Source: Gaiellaceae bacterium (GTDB lineage Bacteria; Actinomycetota; Thermoleophilia; Gaiellales; Gaiellaceae). Taken from it: a stretch of DNA of 64,000 nt. The position numbers and the translations under genes are program-made. The DNA lies in assembly GCA_021323315.1 (NCBI GenBank), contig JAJTCQ010000001.1, positions 1 through 64,000 of the forward strand, written 5' to 3'. Positions 8,680-17,787 of this stretch are shown in pieces. The notes below the pieces were generated by a model. It made no database searches and had not been told where the DNA came from. It worked only from the letters and a program-made list of their open reading frames with translations. The stretch's first letter is position 1; the number at the start of each line of letters is the position of its first letter.

Positions 8680-9659
8680 CCGAGCCGGACGAAGCCCATT
8701 CGCTCGTACATGCTCTCGAGCGTCGGCCGGGATACCTCGGCCGCCTTCTCGGCACCGAGCGCCAGTAGTCGGCGCAGCTCGCCGGGATCGTCGCGGATCT
8801 CGCGAAACCGCGCCTGGATCGGCTCGAGGAGCGCGATTACCGACTCGGCCGTCTCCGACTTGAACGCCCCGTATCCCTGGCCGTCATACCGCGACTGGAC
8901 GCCGTCGATGGAGTCGCCGGTGGACACGGTCATGATCTCGATGAGGTTCGAGATCCCGGGCTTGTCCTCCGCATGCCGGATCTCGCGGCCGGAGTCGGTG
9001 ACGGCGACCTTGAACTTCCGGCGCACCACGTCGGGTGAGTCGAGGAGGTAGACCGTCCCCTGCTCGGTGCCGCCCGTCGTCGACATCTTCTTCTCCGGCT
9101 CCTGGAGATCCATGATCTTGGCGCCGATCTCCGGGTAGACACCGCTGGGCAGCCGGAACGTCTCGCCGTAGCGCGAGTTGAATCGCTCCGCCACGTCGCG
9201 CGTGAGCTCGAGGTGCTGGCGCTGGTCGATCCCGACCGGGACGATGTCGGTCTGATAGAGCAGGATGTCACCCGCCTGCAACACCGGGTACGTGAAGAGG
9301 CCGGCGGAGACGAACTCCTGCGACTCGGACTTCTCCTTGAACTGCGTCATGCGGCGCAGTTCGCCGAAGCTCGTGACCGACGAGAGCAGCCAGCTCGCCT
9401 CGGCGTGCGCGCTCACGTGGCTCTGCGCGAACACGGTCGAGCGGTCGGGGTCGAGGCCCGTCGCGACGAGCAGCGCGAAGAGGTCGAGCGTCCGCTCGCG
9501 GAGGTCCGCCGGGTCGTACGGGACGCTGACCGAGTGCAGGTCGACGATGCAGAAGAAGGCCTCGCCCTGCTCCTGGGTCGCGGCGTACTGGCGGAACCCA
9601 CCCGCGTAGTTGCCCAGGTGCTTGGCGCCGGTGGGCTGGATGCCGGAGAAGATCCGCAT
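8676..9659 (-). CDS. trpS: Tryptophanyl-tRNA synthetase
   Basis: A class I synthetase of 327 aa. The HIGH-equivalent appears as [17 protein letters not shown] near the N-terminus and the KMSKS-equivalent as EPEKKMSTT. Intervening segments such as [16 protein letters not shown] and [17 protein letters not shown] match the bacterial TrpRS fold. The track start adds 14 residues; I use ATG 9659 ([11 protein letters not shown]), with GACAAT ending 6 nt upstream. There is no room for a T-box or attenuator leader. It is convergent with rluB and divergent from aroF. Confidence 0.95.
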   Translation of the reverse strand: MRIFSGIQPTGAKHLGNYAGGFRQYAATQEQGEAFFCIVDLHSVSVPYDPADLRERTLDLFALLVATGLDPDRSTVFAQSHVSAHAEASWLLSSVTSFGELRRMTQFKEKSESQEFVSAGLFTYPVLQAGDILLYQTDIVPVGIDQRQHLELTRDVAERFNSRYGETFRLPSGVYPEIGAKIMDLQEPEKKMSTTGGTEQGTVYLLDSPDVVRRKFKVAVTDSGREIRHAEDKPGISNLIEIMTVSTGDSIDGVQSRYDGQGYGAFKSETAESVIALLEPIQARFREIRDDPGELRRLLALGAEKAAEVSRPTLESMYERMGFVRLG

Positions 9660-9665
9660 CGCTGG

Positions 9666-9708
9666 ATTGTCCCTGGACCGGCCGGTGGGCGTCACGTCCA
9701 CTTACACT
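9666..9708. promoter_or_regulatory. Divergent leaderless promoters, trpS / aroF
   Basis: GACAAT on the minus strand (9666-9671) and TACACT on the plus strand (9703-9708) each end 6 nt before their start codons in a 55-bp gap. Tryptophan usage and aromatic synthesis are thus transcribed from one intergenic region. Confidence 0.6.
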
Positions 9709-9714
9709 CGCGGA

Positions 9715-10560
9715 GTGGAAACGGCAGGCACGCCCGAGCTGCTCGCGTATCCGCTCGTCGCGCGCGGGCTGACGCCCGACTCCACCCTCATCGAGGTGCG
9801 GGGCAGGCGCATCGGCGACGGCTTCTTCGGCCTCGTGGCGGGGCCGTGCACCGTCGAGACGCGGGAGCAGACCCTCGAGACGGCCCGTGCCGTCGCCGCT
9901 GCAGGGGCGACCATGCTCCGCGGGGGCGCGTTCAAGCCGCGTTCCTCGCCGTATGCGTTCCAGGGGCTCGGCGCGAAGGGTCTCGAGATCCTCGCCGAGG
10001 CCCGGGACGAGACGGGCCTGCCGATCGTCACGGAGCTCCTCGACCCGCGCGACGTCGCCGCCGTCGCAGGGATCGCGGACGTGATCCAGATCGGCGCGCG
10101 CAACATGCACAACTTCAACCTCCTCGCCGAGGTCGGCCGCGTGCCGAACCCGGTCCTCCTCAAGCGCGCGCCGTCCGCGACCGTCGAGGAGCTGCTCATG
10201 GCCGCCGAGTACGTGGCGAAGGAGGGCAACGAGCGTGTGATTCTCTGCGAGCGCGGGATCAAGACGTTCGAGCGCTCGACGCGCTACACACTGGATCTCT
10301 CGGCGGTGCCGGTGCTCAAGCGCGAAACGCATCTCCCGGTCCTGGTCGACCCCTCGCACGCCGCGGGGCGCAGTGACCTCGTCCTCCCGCTCGCCCGCGC
10401 GGCCGTCGCGGCCGGAGCGGACGGGGTGATGATCGAGGTGCACCCGCAGCCCGAGGATGCGCTCTGCGACGGGCCGCAGCAGATCCGGGTCGGGGAGTTC
10501 GGGCGCTTCGCCGACGAGATCCGCACGCTCGTCGCCCTGATGGGGAAGACCGTTGGTTGA
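9715..10560 (+). CDS. aroF: 3-deoxy-7-phosphoheptulonate (DAHP) synthase, type I-beta
   Basis: First shikimate-pathway enzyme, condensing phosphoenolpyruvate and erythrose 4-phosphate. The TIM-barrel motifs [67 protein letters not shown] and [18 protein letters not shown] are all present. The protein is 281 aa, with only about 40 residues before the barrel. Relatives such as the Thermotoga enzyme carry a longer N-terminal ferredoxin-like regulatory domain, so feedback control may be absent or different here. GTG 9715 is set by TACACT ending 6 nt upstream. aroA follows after a structured 125-bp gap. Confidence 0.92.
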   Translation: METAGTPELLAYPLVARGLTPDSTLIEVRGRRIGDGFFGLVAGPCTVETREQTLETARAVAAAGATMLRGGAFKPRSSPYAFQGLGAKGLEILAEARDETGLPIVTELLDPRDVAAVAGIADVIQIGARNMHNFNLLAEVGRVPNPVLLKRAPSATVEELLMAAEYVAKEGNERVILCERGIKTFERSTRYTLDLSAVPVLKRETHLPVLVDPSHAAGRSDLVLPLARAAVAAGADGVMIEVHPQPEDALCDGPQQIRVGEFGRFADEIRTLVALMGKTVG

Positions 10561-10614
10561 CGCCCCTCGCATCACCCGCGGCCGCGAAGCGGACGCCTTT
10601 AGGGGTGTTCGCGC

Positions 10615-10647
10615 GACCGGAAACTCCGCGCTAGCGGATTTCCGGTC
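10615..10647 (+). promoter_or_regulatory. Strong hairpin in the aroF-aroA gap
   Basis: GACCGGAAA-C-TCCGC, loop GCTA, GCGGA-TTTCCGGTC: a 14-bp stem with a single bulged C. No T-run follows, so it may be an attenuator, processing site or inefficient terminator ahead of aroA. Confidence 0.6.
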
Positions 10648-10660
10648 TTGCGCACGGCCG

Positions 10661-10685
10661 ATGGGCAAGACGGTCGGCTGACGCC
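10661..10685 (+). repeat. Echo of the aroF 3' end just before aroA
   Basis: The 25 bp at 10661-10685 match the last codons of aroF plus cgcc (10540-10564) except at four positions. All four are third codon positions, so both copies spell MGKTVG-stop. It sits immediately before the aroA ATG. Confidence 0.6.
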
Positions 10686-11990
10686 ATGCGTATCGAGCCG
10701 GTTCCCGCGCTGGTCGCGCATCTCGCGGTGCCGGGCGACAAGTCGATCTCGCACCGCGCCGTCCTGATCGGAGCCGTCTGCGAGGGGGAGACGCGCATCT
10801 CGGGCTTCGGCCGGTCGGGAGACACCGAGGCGACGATGGCCGCGGTCCGCGCGCTCGGCGTCGAGGTGGTGGAGGAGGACATCGACGTGCTGCGCGTGCT
10901 GGGGGTCGGGCTGCAAGGGCTGAGGCAGCCCGACGCGCCGATCGACTGCGGAAACGCCGGCACGCTCATGAGGCTGATTGCGGGGCTCCTCGCGGGTGGG
11001 GAGGGCCGCTTCGAGCTCATCGGGGACGAGTCGCTCTCCGTGCGTCCGATGGAGCGCGTCGCAGAGCCGCTGAGGCGGATGGGCGCGCACGTCGAGACGA
11101 CCGACGGGCACGCGCCGCTCGTCATCGAGGGCGCGGTGCTGCAGGCGATCGACTACGAGCTCCCGGTCGCGTCGGCGCAGGTGAAGTCGGCCGTCCTCCT
11201 CGCCGGGCTGTGCGCCGAGGGCGTCACGACGGTCGTCGAGCCGATGCCGACGCGCGACCATACGGAGCGGCTGCTCGAGCGAGCGGGCGCGCGCGTGACG
11301 CGGCGCCCGACGAGCGTCACGGTCGAGCAGACGACACGCCTCGAGCTCTCCGAGCTGGAGATCCCCGGCGACATCTCGTCGGCGGCGCCGTTTCTCGTCG
11401 CAGCGGCGATCGTGCCGGGCTCGGCGGTCACCGTGCACGGCCTCGGGCTCAATCCGCGGCGCGCGGGGCTCCTGAGCATCCTCGAGCGCATGGGGGCGAA
11501 GATCGCGATCTACAACCGGCGCCCCATCGGTGGCGAGCCCGCCGGTGACGTCGAGCTGCGCGCCTCCGAGCTCGTCGGCGCGACCGTCTCGGCGGACGAG
11601 GTGCCGACGCTCGTCGACGAGTTGCCGCTTCTTGCCGTGGCCGCCTGTCATGCGCGCGGCGACACCGTCGTTCACGGCGCGTCGGAGCTCCGCTACAAGG
11701 AGTCGGATCGTCTCGAGGCGATCGTGGAGGAGCTACGGCGCATCGGCGGCCATGTGCGGTCCACGAGCGACGGCTTTCGGATCAAGGGCGTTCCGGCGCG
11801 CCTACGCGGCGGCGTGGTGGACTCGCGCGGAGACCACCGGCTGGCGATGCTCGGCGCGGTTGCCGGAGTCGCGTCGCGCGAAGGCGTCGAGCTCCGGGAT
11901 GCCGAGGCCGTCGAGACGAGCTTCCCGGGGTTCTATGACGTTCTCGGACAGATCGCGCCGGGCGCCGTTCACTACCCTGCCGCGTCATGA
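10686..11990 (+). CDS. aroA: 5-enolpyruvylshikimate-3-phosphate synthase
   Basis: The 434-aa sixth enzyme of the shikimate pathway, joining PEP to shikimate 3-phosphate. Conserved features include GDKSISHRAVLIGAV, IDCGNAGTLMRLIAGLL, SAQVKSAVLLAGL, MPTRDHTERLL, SSAAPFLVAAAIVPGS, ADEVPTLVDELP, LRYKESDRL and DSRGDHRLAML. Both inverted alpha/beta domains look complete. It begins at ATG 10686 after a leader with a hairpin and an aroF-like mini-ORF. Its stop overlaps cmk by ATGA, opening a run of five genes each sharing 4 nt. Confidence 0.95.
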   Translation: MRIEPVPALVAHLAVPGDKSISHRAVLIGAVCEGETRISGFGRSGDTEATMAAVRALGVEVVEEDIDVLRVLGVGLQGLRQPDAPIDCGNAGTLMRLIAGLLAGGEGRFELIGDESLSVRPMERVAEPLRRMGAHVETTDGHAPLVIEGAVLQAIDYELPVASAQVKSAVLLAGLCAEGVTTVVEPMPTRDHTERLLERAGARVTRRPTSVTVEQTTRLELSELEIPGDISSAAPFLVAAAIVPGSAVTVHGLGLNPRRAGLLSILERMGAKIAIYNRRPIGGEPAGDVELRASELVGATVSADEVPTLVDELPLLAVAACHARGDTVVHGASELRYKESDRLEAIVEELRRIGGHVRSTSDGFRIKGVPARLRGGVVDSRGDHRLAMLGAVAGVASREGVELRDAEAVETSFPGFYDVLGQIAPGAVHYPAAS

Positions 11991-12613
11991 TCGTGGCCAT
12001 CGACGGCCCCGCCGGTTCGGGGAAGAGCACGGTCGCCTCGACGCTGGCCAGCCGGCTCGGGTTCCACTACCTCGACACGGGCGCGATGTACCGAGCGCTC
12101 ACCTGGATCGCTCGGCGCGACGGGACGGACCTCGCCGACGGGCCTGCGCTCGCTGCGCTCGCGGTCGCGCATCCCCTCAGCTTCGGGCTGGACGGGCACC
12201 TCGAGATGGACGGCGAGGACGTCACGGCGCCGATTCGCGACGCCGAGATCGATCGACTGGTCCCGACCGTCGCGGGGCATCCCGAGGTGCGAGAGGTCAT
12301 GCGCCAGCGCCAGCGTGCGCTCGCCGTCGCCGGCGACTCCGTGATCGAGGGCCGAGACATCGGCACGGTCGTCGCCCCAGATGCGGAGGTCAAGGTGTTC
12401 CTGCTCGCGGACGAGAGCGAGCGGGCGCGGCGACGGACACAGGATCGTCCGGGGGTGCCGGCCGAGACGCTCGCAGCCGACCTCCGCAGCCGCGACGAGC
12501 GCGACGCCGTCAACACGCGGCCGGCCGAGGACGCCGTGCTCCTCGACACGACGGTGCTCTCCGTCGACGACGTCGTCGAGCGGATCGCGGAGCTCGTGGA
12601 GCGCGTGCGGTGA
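11987..12613 (+). CDS. cmk: Cytidylate kinase
   Basis: The 208-aa kinase phosphorylates CMP/dCMP using ATP. The P-loop GPAGSGKST begins at residue 7, followed by [14 protein letters not shown], the [10 protein letters not shown] insert, [21 protein letters not shown] and the lid region [11 protein letters not shown]. The length is slightly below the usual 220-230 aa but all functional motifs are present. It is coupled to aroA (ATGA) and to plsC (GTGA), an arrangement (aroA-cmk-plsC-der) seen in many actinobacteria and Firmicutes. Confidence 0.95.
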   Translation: MIVAIDGPAGSGKSTVASTLASRLGFHYLDTGAMYRALTWIARRDGTDLADGPALAALAVAHPLSFGLDGHLEMDGEDVTAPIRDAEIDRLVPTVAGHPEVREVMRQRQRALAVAGDSVIEGRDIGTVVAPDAEVKVFLLADESERARRRTQDRPGVPAETLAADLRSRDERDAVNTRPAEDAVLLDTTVLSVDDVVERIAELVERVR

Positions 12614-13260
12614 ACAGGACCGATCGCGTCTGGGCCGTCGGCCGGAGGACGATCGGCACCGCCGCCGAGCTGCTCACGAGGCTCCGGGTGTACGGTCGGG
12701 AGCGCGTGCCGATGGAGGGCGGTCTCGTCGTCGCGTGCAACCATCTCAGCTGGATCGACCCGCCCGTTCTCGGTGCGGCGATCCCGCGCACGCTGTACTT
12801 CATGGCCAAGGTCGAGGCGCACCGTGTGCCTGGGCTCGGGCAGCTCATGCGCTCGTTCGGCGCGTTCCCCGTCCGCCGAGGCGAGTCCGATCGGGAGGCT
12901 GTGCGGACGATGCGCCGGCTCGTGCGCGACGGGCATGCCCTCGGGCTCTTCGCCGAGGGGACGCGGCAGCGCTCCGGCGTGCCTGGCCCGGTCCTCCCGG
13001 GCGCCGCGATGGTCGCCATCAACGAAGAGGTGCCAGTCATCTGCTCCGCGATCTACGGCTCCTTCGAGTGGCGCCTCGGCAACTTCAGCCCCGTGTCGCT
13101 GGCGTGGGGGACGCCGATGTCCTTCGACGGCCTGCCTCGCGGAGGGAAGGGCTACAAGGAGGCGTCGGCCGAGATCGAACGCGAGATCCGGAAGCTGTGG
13201 GAGTGGCTGGCAGGCGTACACGAGCTCGGCCGGCCGGACGACGCAACGCCGCCTCGATGA
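12610..13260 (+). CDS. plsC: 1-acyl-sn-glycerol-3-phosphate acyltransferase
   Basis: A 216-aa membrane-associated LPLAT-family enzyme making phosphatidic acid from lysophosphatidic acid. The HX4D motif appears as [10 protein letters not shown] (about residue 42), a glycerol-phosphate-binding segment as [20 protein letters not shown], and the third motif as [11 protein letters not shown]. The ORF track merges it into a 576-aa frame; the true start is GTG 12610, overlapping the cmk stop by GTGA. It shares a lipid-synthesis theme with gpsA two genes downstream. Confidence 0.92.
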   Translation: MNRTDRVWAVGRRTIGTAAELLTRLRVYGRERVPMEGGLVVACNHLSWIDPPVLGAAIPRTLYFMAKVEAHRVPGLGQLMRSFGAFPVRRGESDREAVRTMRRLVRDGHALGLFAEGTRQRSGVPGPVLPGAAMVAINEEVPVICSAIYGSFEWRLGNFSPVSLAWGTPMSFDGLPRGGKGYKEASAEIEREIRKLWEWLAGVHELGRPDDATPPR

Positions 13261-14582
13261 CTACCGAGACCGCGAGCGATCTCGAGATCGCGGGCACGGT
13301 CGCGATCGTGGGCTTCCCGAACGTGGGCAAGTCGACGCTGATCAACCGTCTGACGCAGACGCGGAACGCCGTCGTCCACGAGACTCCGGGCGTCACCCGC
13401 GACCGCAAGGAGCTCCTGTGCGAATGGTCGGGGACGACCTTCCGCCTCGTGGACACAGGCGGGGTCGACCGAGCGGACACGGGGCCGTTCGGCCAGCAGA
13501 TCGCGGCACAGGCGCGCGAGGCCGTCGAGGAGGCCGACCTCGTGCTCCTCGTCGTCGACGCGACGGCGGGAGTGACGCCAGGAGACGCGGAGCTCGCGGA
13601 GATCCTGCGCGTGTCGCGCCGTCCGGTCCTCGTGCTCGCGAACAAGCTCGACGACCCCCGGAGGGACCCGGAGGCGCTCGAGTTCCACCGGCTGGGGCTC
13701 GGCGACCCGATTCCGATCTCCGCGCTGCACGGACACGGCTCGGGCGACCTGCTCGACGAGATCGTCTCCCGGCTCCCCGGTCACGGGGAGCGACCCGTCG
13801 GCGACGAGGCGATCAAGGTCGCGATCCTTGGCCGCCCGAACGTCGGCAAGTCGTCGCTCCTGAACGCGCTCGTCGGTCGGGACCGCGTCATCGTGTCGGA
13901 CGTCCCGGGGACGACCCGCGACTCCATCGACACGGTCCTCCGGCGGGATGACTCGACCCTCGTGCTCGTCGACACCGCAGGCCTCCGCCGGAAGCGCAAG
14001 CAGCGGCAGGGGATCGAGTACTACTCCGAATTGCGCGCGCTCGAGGCCGCGGAGAGGGCAGACGTCGCGCTCGTCCTGATCGACGCGAGCCAGGGGGTCG
14101 TCGAGCAGGATCTCGCCGTGGCCGACGTCGCCCGCAGGGCGCAGTGCGCGACGATCGTCGTGCTCTCGAAGTGGGATGCCACCGAGATCCGGCTCGAAGA
14201 GGTGCGGCCGGAGATTCTCCCGCGGCTGCGCCAGCGCCCGCCGCTCATCGCCGTCTCGGCCCACTCGGGGCGCGGCCTCGAGCGTCTCCTGGACATGATC
14301 GAGAAGGTGTTCGTGCGCTATGCGGGCCGCATCGCGACCGCTGAGCTCAACCGCGCGCTGCAGGAGCTGCGCGAGGCGCGGCAGCCACCTGGCCGGCGCG
14401 GGCGCCGCCTGAACCTGCTCTACGGAACGCAGGTGAGCTCGCGCCCGCCGCGCTTCCGGCTGTTCGTGAACGACCGCCGCCTCGTGACCCGCGACTACGG
14501 CTACTGGGTCGAGAACGAGCTCCGCAAGCGCTTCTCACTCGAAGGCGTCCCCGTCTCCATCGACTTCGTGACCTCCGAGTGA
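13257..14582 (+). CDS. der: Ribosome-assembly GTPase Der (EngA)
   Basis: The 441-aa essential GTPase of 50S assembly has its hallmark tandem G domains: first [16 protein letters not shown] and ANKLDD; second [20 protein letters not shown] and SKWDA. The C-terminal KH-like domain ([43 protein letters not shown]) is intact. ATG 13257 overlaps the plsC stop by ATGA; the track's 733-aa version reads back through plsC in the wrong frame. A GTGA overlap leads into gpsA. Confidence 0.96.
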   Translation: MTTETASDLEIAGTVAIVGFPNVGKSTLINRLTQTRNAVVHETPGVTRDRKELLCEWSGTTFRLVDTGGVDRADTGPFGQQIAAQAREAVEEADLVLLVVDATAGVTPGDAELAEILRVSRRPVLVLANKLDDPRRDPEALEFHRLGLGDPIPISALHGHGSGDLLDEIVSRLPGHGERPVGDEAIKVAILGRPNVGKSSLLNALVGRDRVIVSDVPGTTRDSIDTVLRRDDSTLVLVDTAGLRRKRKQRQGIEYYSELRALEAAERADVALVLIDASQGVVEQDLAVADVARRAQCATIVVLSKWDATEIRLEEVRPEILPRLRQRPPLIAVSAHSGRGLERLLDMIEKVFVRYAGRIATAELNRALQELREARQPPGRRGRRLNLLYGTQVSSRPPRFRLFVNDRRLVTRDYGYWVENELRKRFSLEGVPVSIDFVTSE

Positions 14583-15535
14583 GAGCTGTCGTCGTCGGCG
14601 CCGGCTCGTGGGGCACCGCTGCGGCGTGCCTGCTCCGCGACAACGGGCACGAGGTGACGCTGGCGGCGCGCGATCCCGCCCAGGCCGAGGCCATCAACGA
14701 AACCTCGCGGAACCCGCGCTACGCGACGAGCGCGCGGCTCGACGGCATCTCGGCTGCGACCATCGACGCCGCCCCGATAGCCGAGGCCGAGCTCGTCGTC
14801 GTCGCGGTTCCCAGCCGGGTCTTCGGCGAGGTGGTTGCGCCGCTTCCCGGCCACGCGCCGATCCTCAGTCTCACCAAGGGCCTCGACCCGGCGACCGGAG
14901 CCCGTCTTTCGACGCTCGTCCGGAATCGACCCGTCGCGGTGCTCTCGGGGCCGAACATCGCCGACGAGATCGTCCGCGGACTTCCCGCTGCCGCTGTCGT
15001 CGCGAGTGACGACCTCGAGCTCGCGGTTCGGGTCCAGGTCGCCGTGCACTCGGTCCTCTTCCGCGTCTACGTGAGCGACGACGTGGCCGGAGTGGAGCTG
15101 TGCGCGGCGGCGAAGAACGTCATCGCGCTTGCCGCGGGCGGGGCGGACGGCCTCTCGCTCGGCGACAACTCGAAGGCGGCGCTCGTAGCCAGGGGGCTCG
15201 CCGAGATGCGGCGTCTGGCCGAGTCGGCCGGTGCCCGGCCGGATACGTTCGCCGGGCTCGCTGGCATGGGCGACCTGATCGTCACCTGCTGGTCGCCGTC
15301 CGGAAGGAACCGCCGCGCCGGAGAGCTGATCGCGCGCGGCGCCCGCCCGGACGAGGCCGCCGCGGAGATCGGCATGGTCGTCGAGGGCCTGACCACGGCG
15401 CCGGTACTGCGGGATCTCGCGCGCCGTCTGGAGATCGAACTGCCCATCACGGAAGGTGTCTGTGCGGTGCTCGAAGGCTCCTCGCTCACCGACCTGGTCG
15501 GCCAGCTCATGAGCAGGGCGCCAACAACCGAATAG
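14579..15535 (+). CDS. gpsA: NAD(P)-dependent glycerol-3-phosphate dehydrogenase
   Basis: The 318-aa cytosolic enzyme reduces dihydroxyacetone phosphate to sn-glycerol 3-phosphate for phospholipids. It opens with a Rossmann motif ([16 protein letters not shown]). The catalytic-Lys segment is [17 protein letters not shown], followed by [17 protein letters not shown] and the [25 protein letters not shown] region. The GTG start overlaps the der stop by GTGA. It ends the aroA-cmk-plsC-der-gpsA run; metK follows after 29 nt with its own -10. Confidence 0.95.
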   Translation: MRAVVVGAGSWGTAAACLLRDNGHEVTLAARDPAQAEAINETSRNPRYATSARLDGISAATIDAAPIAEAELVVVAVPSRVFGEVVAPLPGHAPILSLTKGLDPATGARLSTLVRNRPVAVLSGPNIADEIVRGLPAAAVVASDDLELAVRVQVAVHSVLFRVYVSDDVAGVELCAAAKNVIALAAGGADGLSLGDNSKAALVARGLAEMRRLAESAGARPDTFAGLAGMGDLIVTCWSPSGRNRRAGELIARGARPDEAAAEIGMVVEGLTTAPVLRDLARRLEIELPITEGVCAVLEGSSLTDLVGQLMSRAPTTE

Positions 15536-15564
15536 CGCCTCCCGCACAGGTACCCTTCCGCGCC

Positions 15565-16815
15565 ATGGCGGCGCGCTCGTTCTCGTTCACGTCCGAGTCG
15601 GTCACCGAGGGCCATCCCGACAAGATCGCCGATCAGATCTCGGACTCCGTCCTCGACGCGATCCTCACTGACGACCCGCACGGCCGCGTGGCGTGCGAGA
15701 CCCTCATCACGACCGGCCTCGTCGTCGTCGCCGGCGAGATCACCACCGACATCTACGTCGACATCCGCTCGGTGGTGCGAGAGCGGATCGCGGAGATCGG
15801 GTACACGCGCGCCAAGTACGGCTTCGACTACGAGACGTGCGGCGTCGTCGTCGCCATCGACGGCCAGTCGCCGGACATCGCGCAGGGCGTCGACATCTCG
15901 TACGAGGCCCAGCACGGCGATACCGATCCGCTCGATCTCGTGGGGGCGGGAGACCAGGGAATGATGTTCGGCTACGCGACACACGAGACGGACGAGCTCA
16001 TGCCGATGCCGATCATGCTCGCGCACAAGCTGGCGAAACGGCTCGCCGAGGTCCGCAAGGCAGAGGTTCTCCCGTACCTGCGGCCCGACGGCAAGACGCA
16101 GGTGACCATCCGCTACGAGGTCGACGAGCACGGCATCCAGCGCCCCGTCGAGATCGAGCGCGTTCTCGTCTCGACGCAGCATCGCGACGGGCTCGACGTC
16201 GAGTCGCTGATGAAGCCCGACCTGCTCGAGCACGTCGTGGAGCCGATCCTGCATTCGTCCGCACGGGACCTCTTCGAGCCGGCCAAGCTCGGAGCGAAGG
16301 ACTTCCTGTACGTGAACCCGACCGGCAAGTTTGTGATCGGCGGACCGATGGGGGACACAGGCGTGACGGGCCGCAAGATCGTGGTCGACACGTACGGCGG
16401 CGCCGCCCCACACGGCGGTGGCGCGTTCTCCGGCAAGGACCCCACGAAGGTCGACCGCTCGGCCGCGTACGCGGCGCGGTACGTCGCGAAGAACGTCGTT
16501 GCCGCGGGCCTGGCGGATCGCTGCCAGATCCAGGTCGCCTACGCGATCGGCGTGGCGCACCCGATGAGCATCAACGTCGAGTGCTTCGGGACGGAGACGA
16601 TTCCCCTCCAGCGGATCGAGAAGCTCGTCGCCGAGCACTTCGACCTGCGCCCGGGCGCGATCATCCGCGACCTCGACCTCATGCGGCCGATCTACGCGAA
16701 GACCGCCGCGTACGGCCACTTCGGGCGCGACGACAAGGACTTCACGTGGGAGCGCACCGACAAGGCCGAGGCCCTCCGCGACGCCGCAGCACTGTTCGCC
16801 GAGTCCACGGCCTAG
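15565..16815 (+). CDS. metK: S-adenosylmethionine synthetase
   Basis: Forms SAM from methionine and ATP; 416 aa, slightly longer than the usual 385-400. The N-terminal [25 protein letters not shown], the central [16 protein letters not shown] and the C-terminal [27 protein letters not shown] carry the ATP, methionine and metal-binding residues. The track start at 15100 is too early; ATG 15565 follows TACCCT by 8 nt. The leader is too short for a SAM riboswitch. Two hairpin terminators follow. Confidence 0.96.
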   Translation: MAARSFSFTSESVTEGHPDKIADQISDSVLDAILTDDPHGRVACETLITTGLVVVAGEITTDIYVDIRSVVRERIAEIGYTRAKYGFDYETCGVVVAIDGQSPDIAQGVDISYEAQHGDTDPLDLVGAGDQGMMFGYATHETDELMPMPIMLAHKLAKRLAEVRKAEVLPYLRPDGKTQVTIRYEVDEHGIQRPVEIERVLVSTQHRDGLDVESLMKPDLLEHVVEPILHSSARDLFEPAKLGAKDFLYVNPTGKFVIGGPMGDTGVTGRKIVVDTYGGAAPHGGGAFSGKDPTKVDRSAAYAARYVAKNVVAAGLADRCQIQVAYAIGVAHPMSINVECFGTETIPLQRIEKLVAEHFDLRPGAIIRDLDLMRPIYAKTAAYGHFGRDDKDFTWERTDKAEALRDAAALFAESTA

Positions 16816-16819
16816 GAAC

Positions 16820-16850
16820 GACGAAAGCCCGCTGCTGGCGGGCCTTCGTC
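16820..16850 (+). terminator. metK terminator 1
   Basis: GACGAA-a-GCCCGC, loop tgctg, GCGGGC-c-TTCGTC, starting a few bases after the metK stop. Confidence 0.7.
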
Positions 16851-16944
16851 TGGAGGGCAGTCGATCGGAGGGAGTTGCGAACCCCATCCCATCGCCGGCG
16901 CCTGAGAACGCCCTGTGAGTTCTCTAAGAACTGCCTAAGAACGC

Positions 16945-16974
16945 CGAAGGGGCCCGGCCAGACGAGCCCCTTCG
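16945..16974. terminator. Second terminator between metK and the iron-regulator gene
   Basis: CGAAGGGGC pairs with GCCCCTTCG around a 12-nt loop. It lies between convergent genes and may serve both. The rest of 16851-17071 shows no ORF or RNA gene that I can support. Confidence 0.65.
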
Positions 16975-17071
16975 TGTTGCCTCGTTTCGAGGCGGAAGTG
17001 CTTGCCGGTACATCGTCGCAGCTCGATGTGAGCCTGCGCGAAGGATCTCGTCAGGGAATCGTTAGGCGCGC

Positions 17072-17749
17072 TCAGGCTGCGCGGACGTAGATGCCGTCGG
17101 CGGCGCGCTCGGTGATCGGCCGCTCGGCGCCGTCGACGGTGATCACGAGCTGGCCCGCCGCCGGTTGGGCGGAGACGACCGCGACCTGGGATCCCGGCAC
17201 GAGCCCCTCGTCGTAGAACCAGTGCAGGAGGTCGCCGTCATGCTCTGCGAGCCGGACGATCTGCCCGTCACGACCGACCGGGAGCTCCGCGAGCGCAACG
17301 AGCTCCGCGTTCTCGGACTGCTCGAACGCGGTATCGACGGGCCAGCCGTGCGGGCAGCGGTCGGGGTTGCCGAGCCGCTCGTTGATCCGCTCGATCATGT
17401 CGTCGGTGAAGGTGTCGCCGAGCTCGTCTGCGTGCACGTGCGACTCCGCTGCCGTATAGCCCATGAAATCGGTGAGAAAGCGCTCGATGATCCGATGCTT
17501 GCGCACGACCCGGCGCGCTCGCTCGGCGCCGTCGGGCGTGAGGATCGCCTCCTTCTGCTCACCCCGTTCGACCAGGCCGTCGCTCTCGAGCCGCTTGAGC
17601 ATCTCGCCGGCCGACGCGCGGGAGACGCCGAGCATCTCCGCCACGCGCGACGCGATCGCGGTCGACCCGGTCGCCGGCCGATATTCGCCGATCGGAAACG
17701 CGAGGAAGTAGATCGTCTCCAGGTACTCGTCGACGGAGTGCCCGGCCAT
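17072..17749 (-). CDS. DtxR/MntR-family metal-dependent repressor
   Basis: A 225-aa regulator with an N-terminal winged helix (SVDEYLETIYFL, then STAIASRVAEMLGVSRASAGEMLKRLESDGLVER), a dimerisation/metal domain (RKHRIIERFL, HADELGDTFTDDMIERI) and a C-terminal SH3/FeoA-like domain (GLVPGSQVAVVSAQ). The usual LEH(V) metal motif reads LGDT, so effector identity is uncertain. ATG 17749 is selected because TACAAT ends 7 nt upstream; the earlier ATG lies within the -10. It sits 38 nt after a ferric-iron permease gene, so an iron-responsive role is likely. The TTTACA at its own promoter resembles half an operator. Confidence 0.88.
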   Translation of the reverse strand: MAGHSVDEYLETIYFLAFPIGEYRPATGSTAIASRVAEMLGVSRASAGEMLKRLESDGLVERGEQKEAILTPDGAERARRVVRKHRIIERFLTDFMGYTAAESHVHADELGDTFTDDMIERINERLGNPDRCPHGWPVDTAFEQSENAELVALAELPVGRDGQIVRLAEHDGDLLHWFYDEGLVPGSQVAVVSAQPAAGQLVITVDGAERPITERAADGIYVRAA

Positions 17750-17787
17750 GGTGGCCATTGTAAAGGCCGGACTCGCCTGGCCTCCGG

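Noticed and set aside
15536-15564. SAM riboswitch before metK
   Set aside because: Only 29 nt separate gpsA and metK and a -10 lies within them, leaving no room for an aptamer.
16860-16915. tRNA-like word (GTTGCGAACCCC) after metK
   Set aside because: No acceptor pairing, anticodon stem or CCA; cannot be folded to a cloverleaf by eye.
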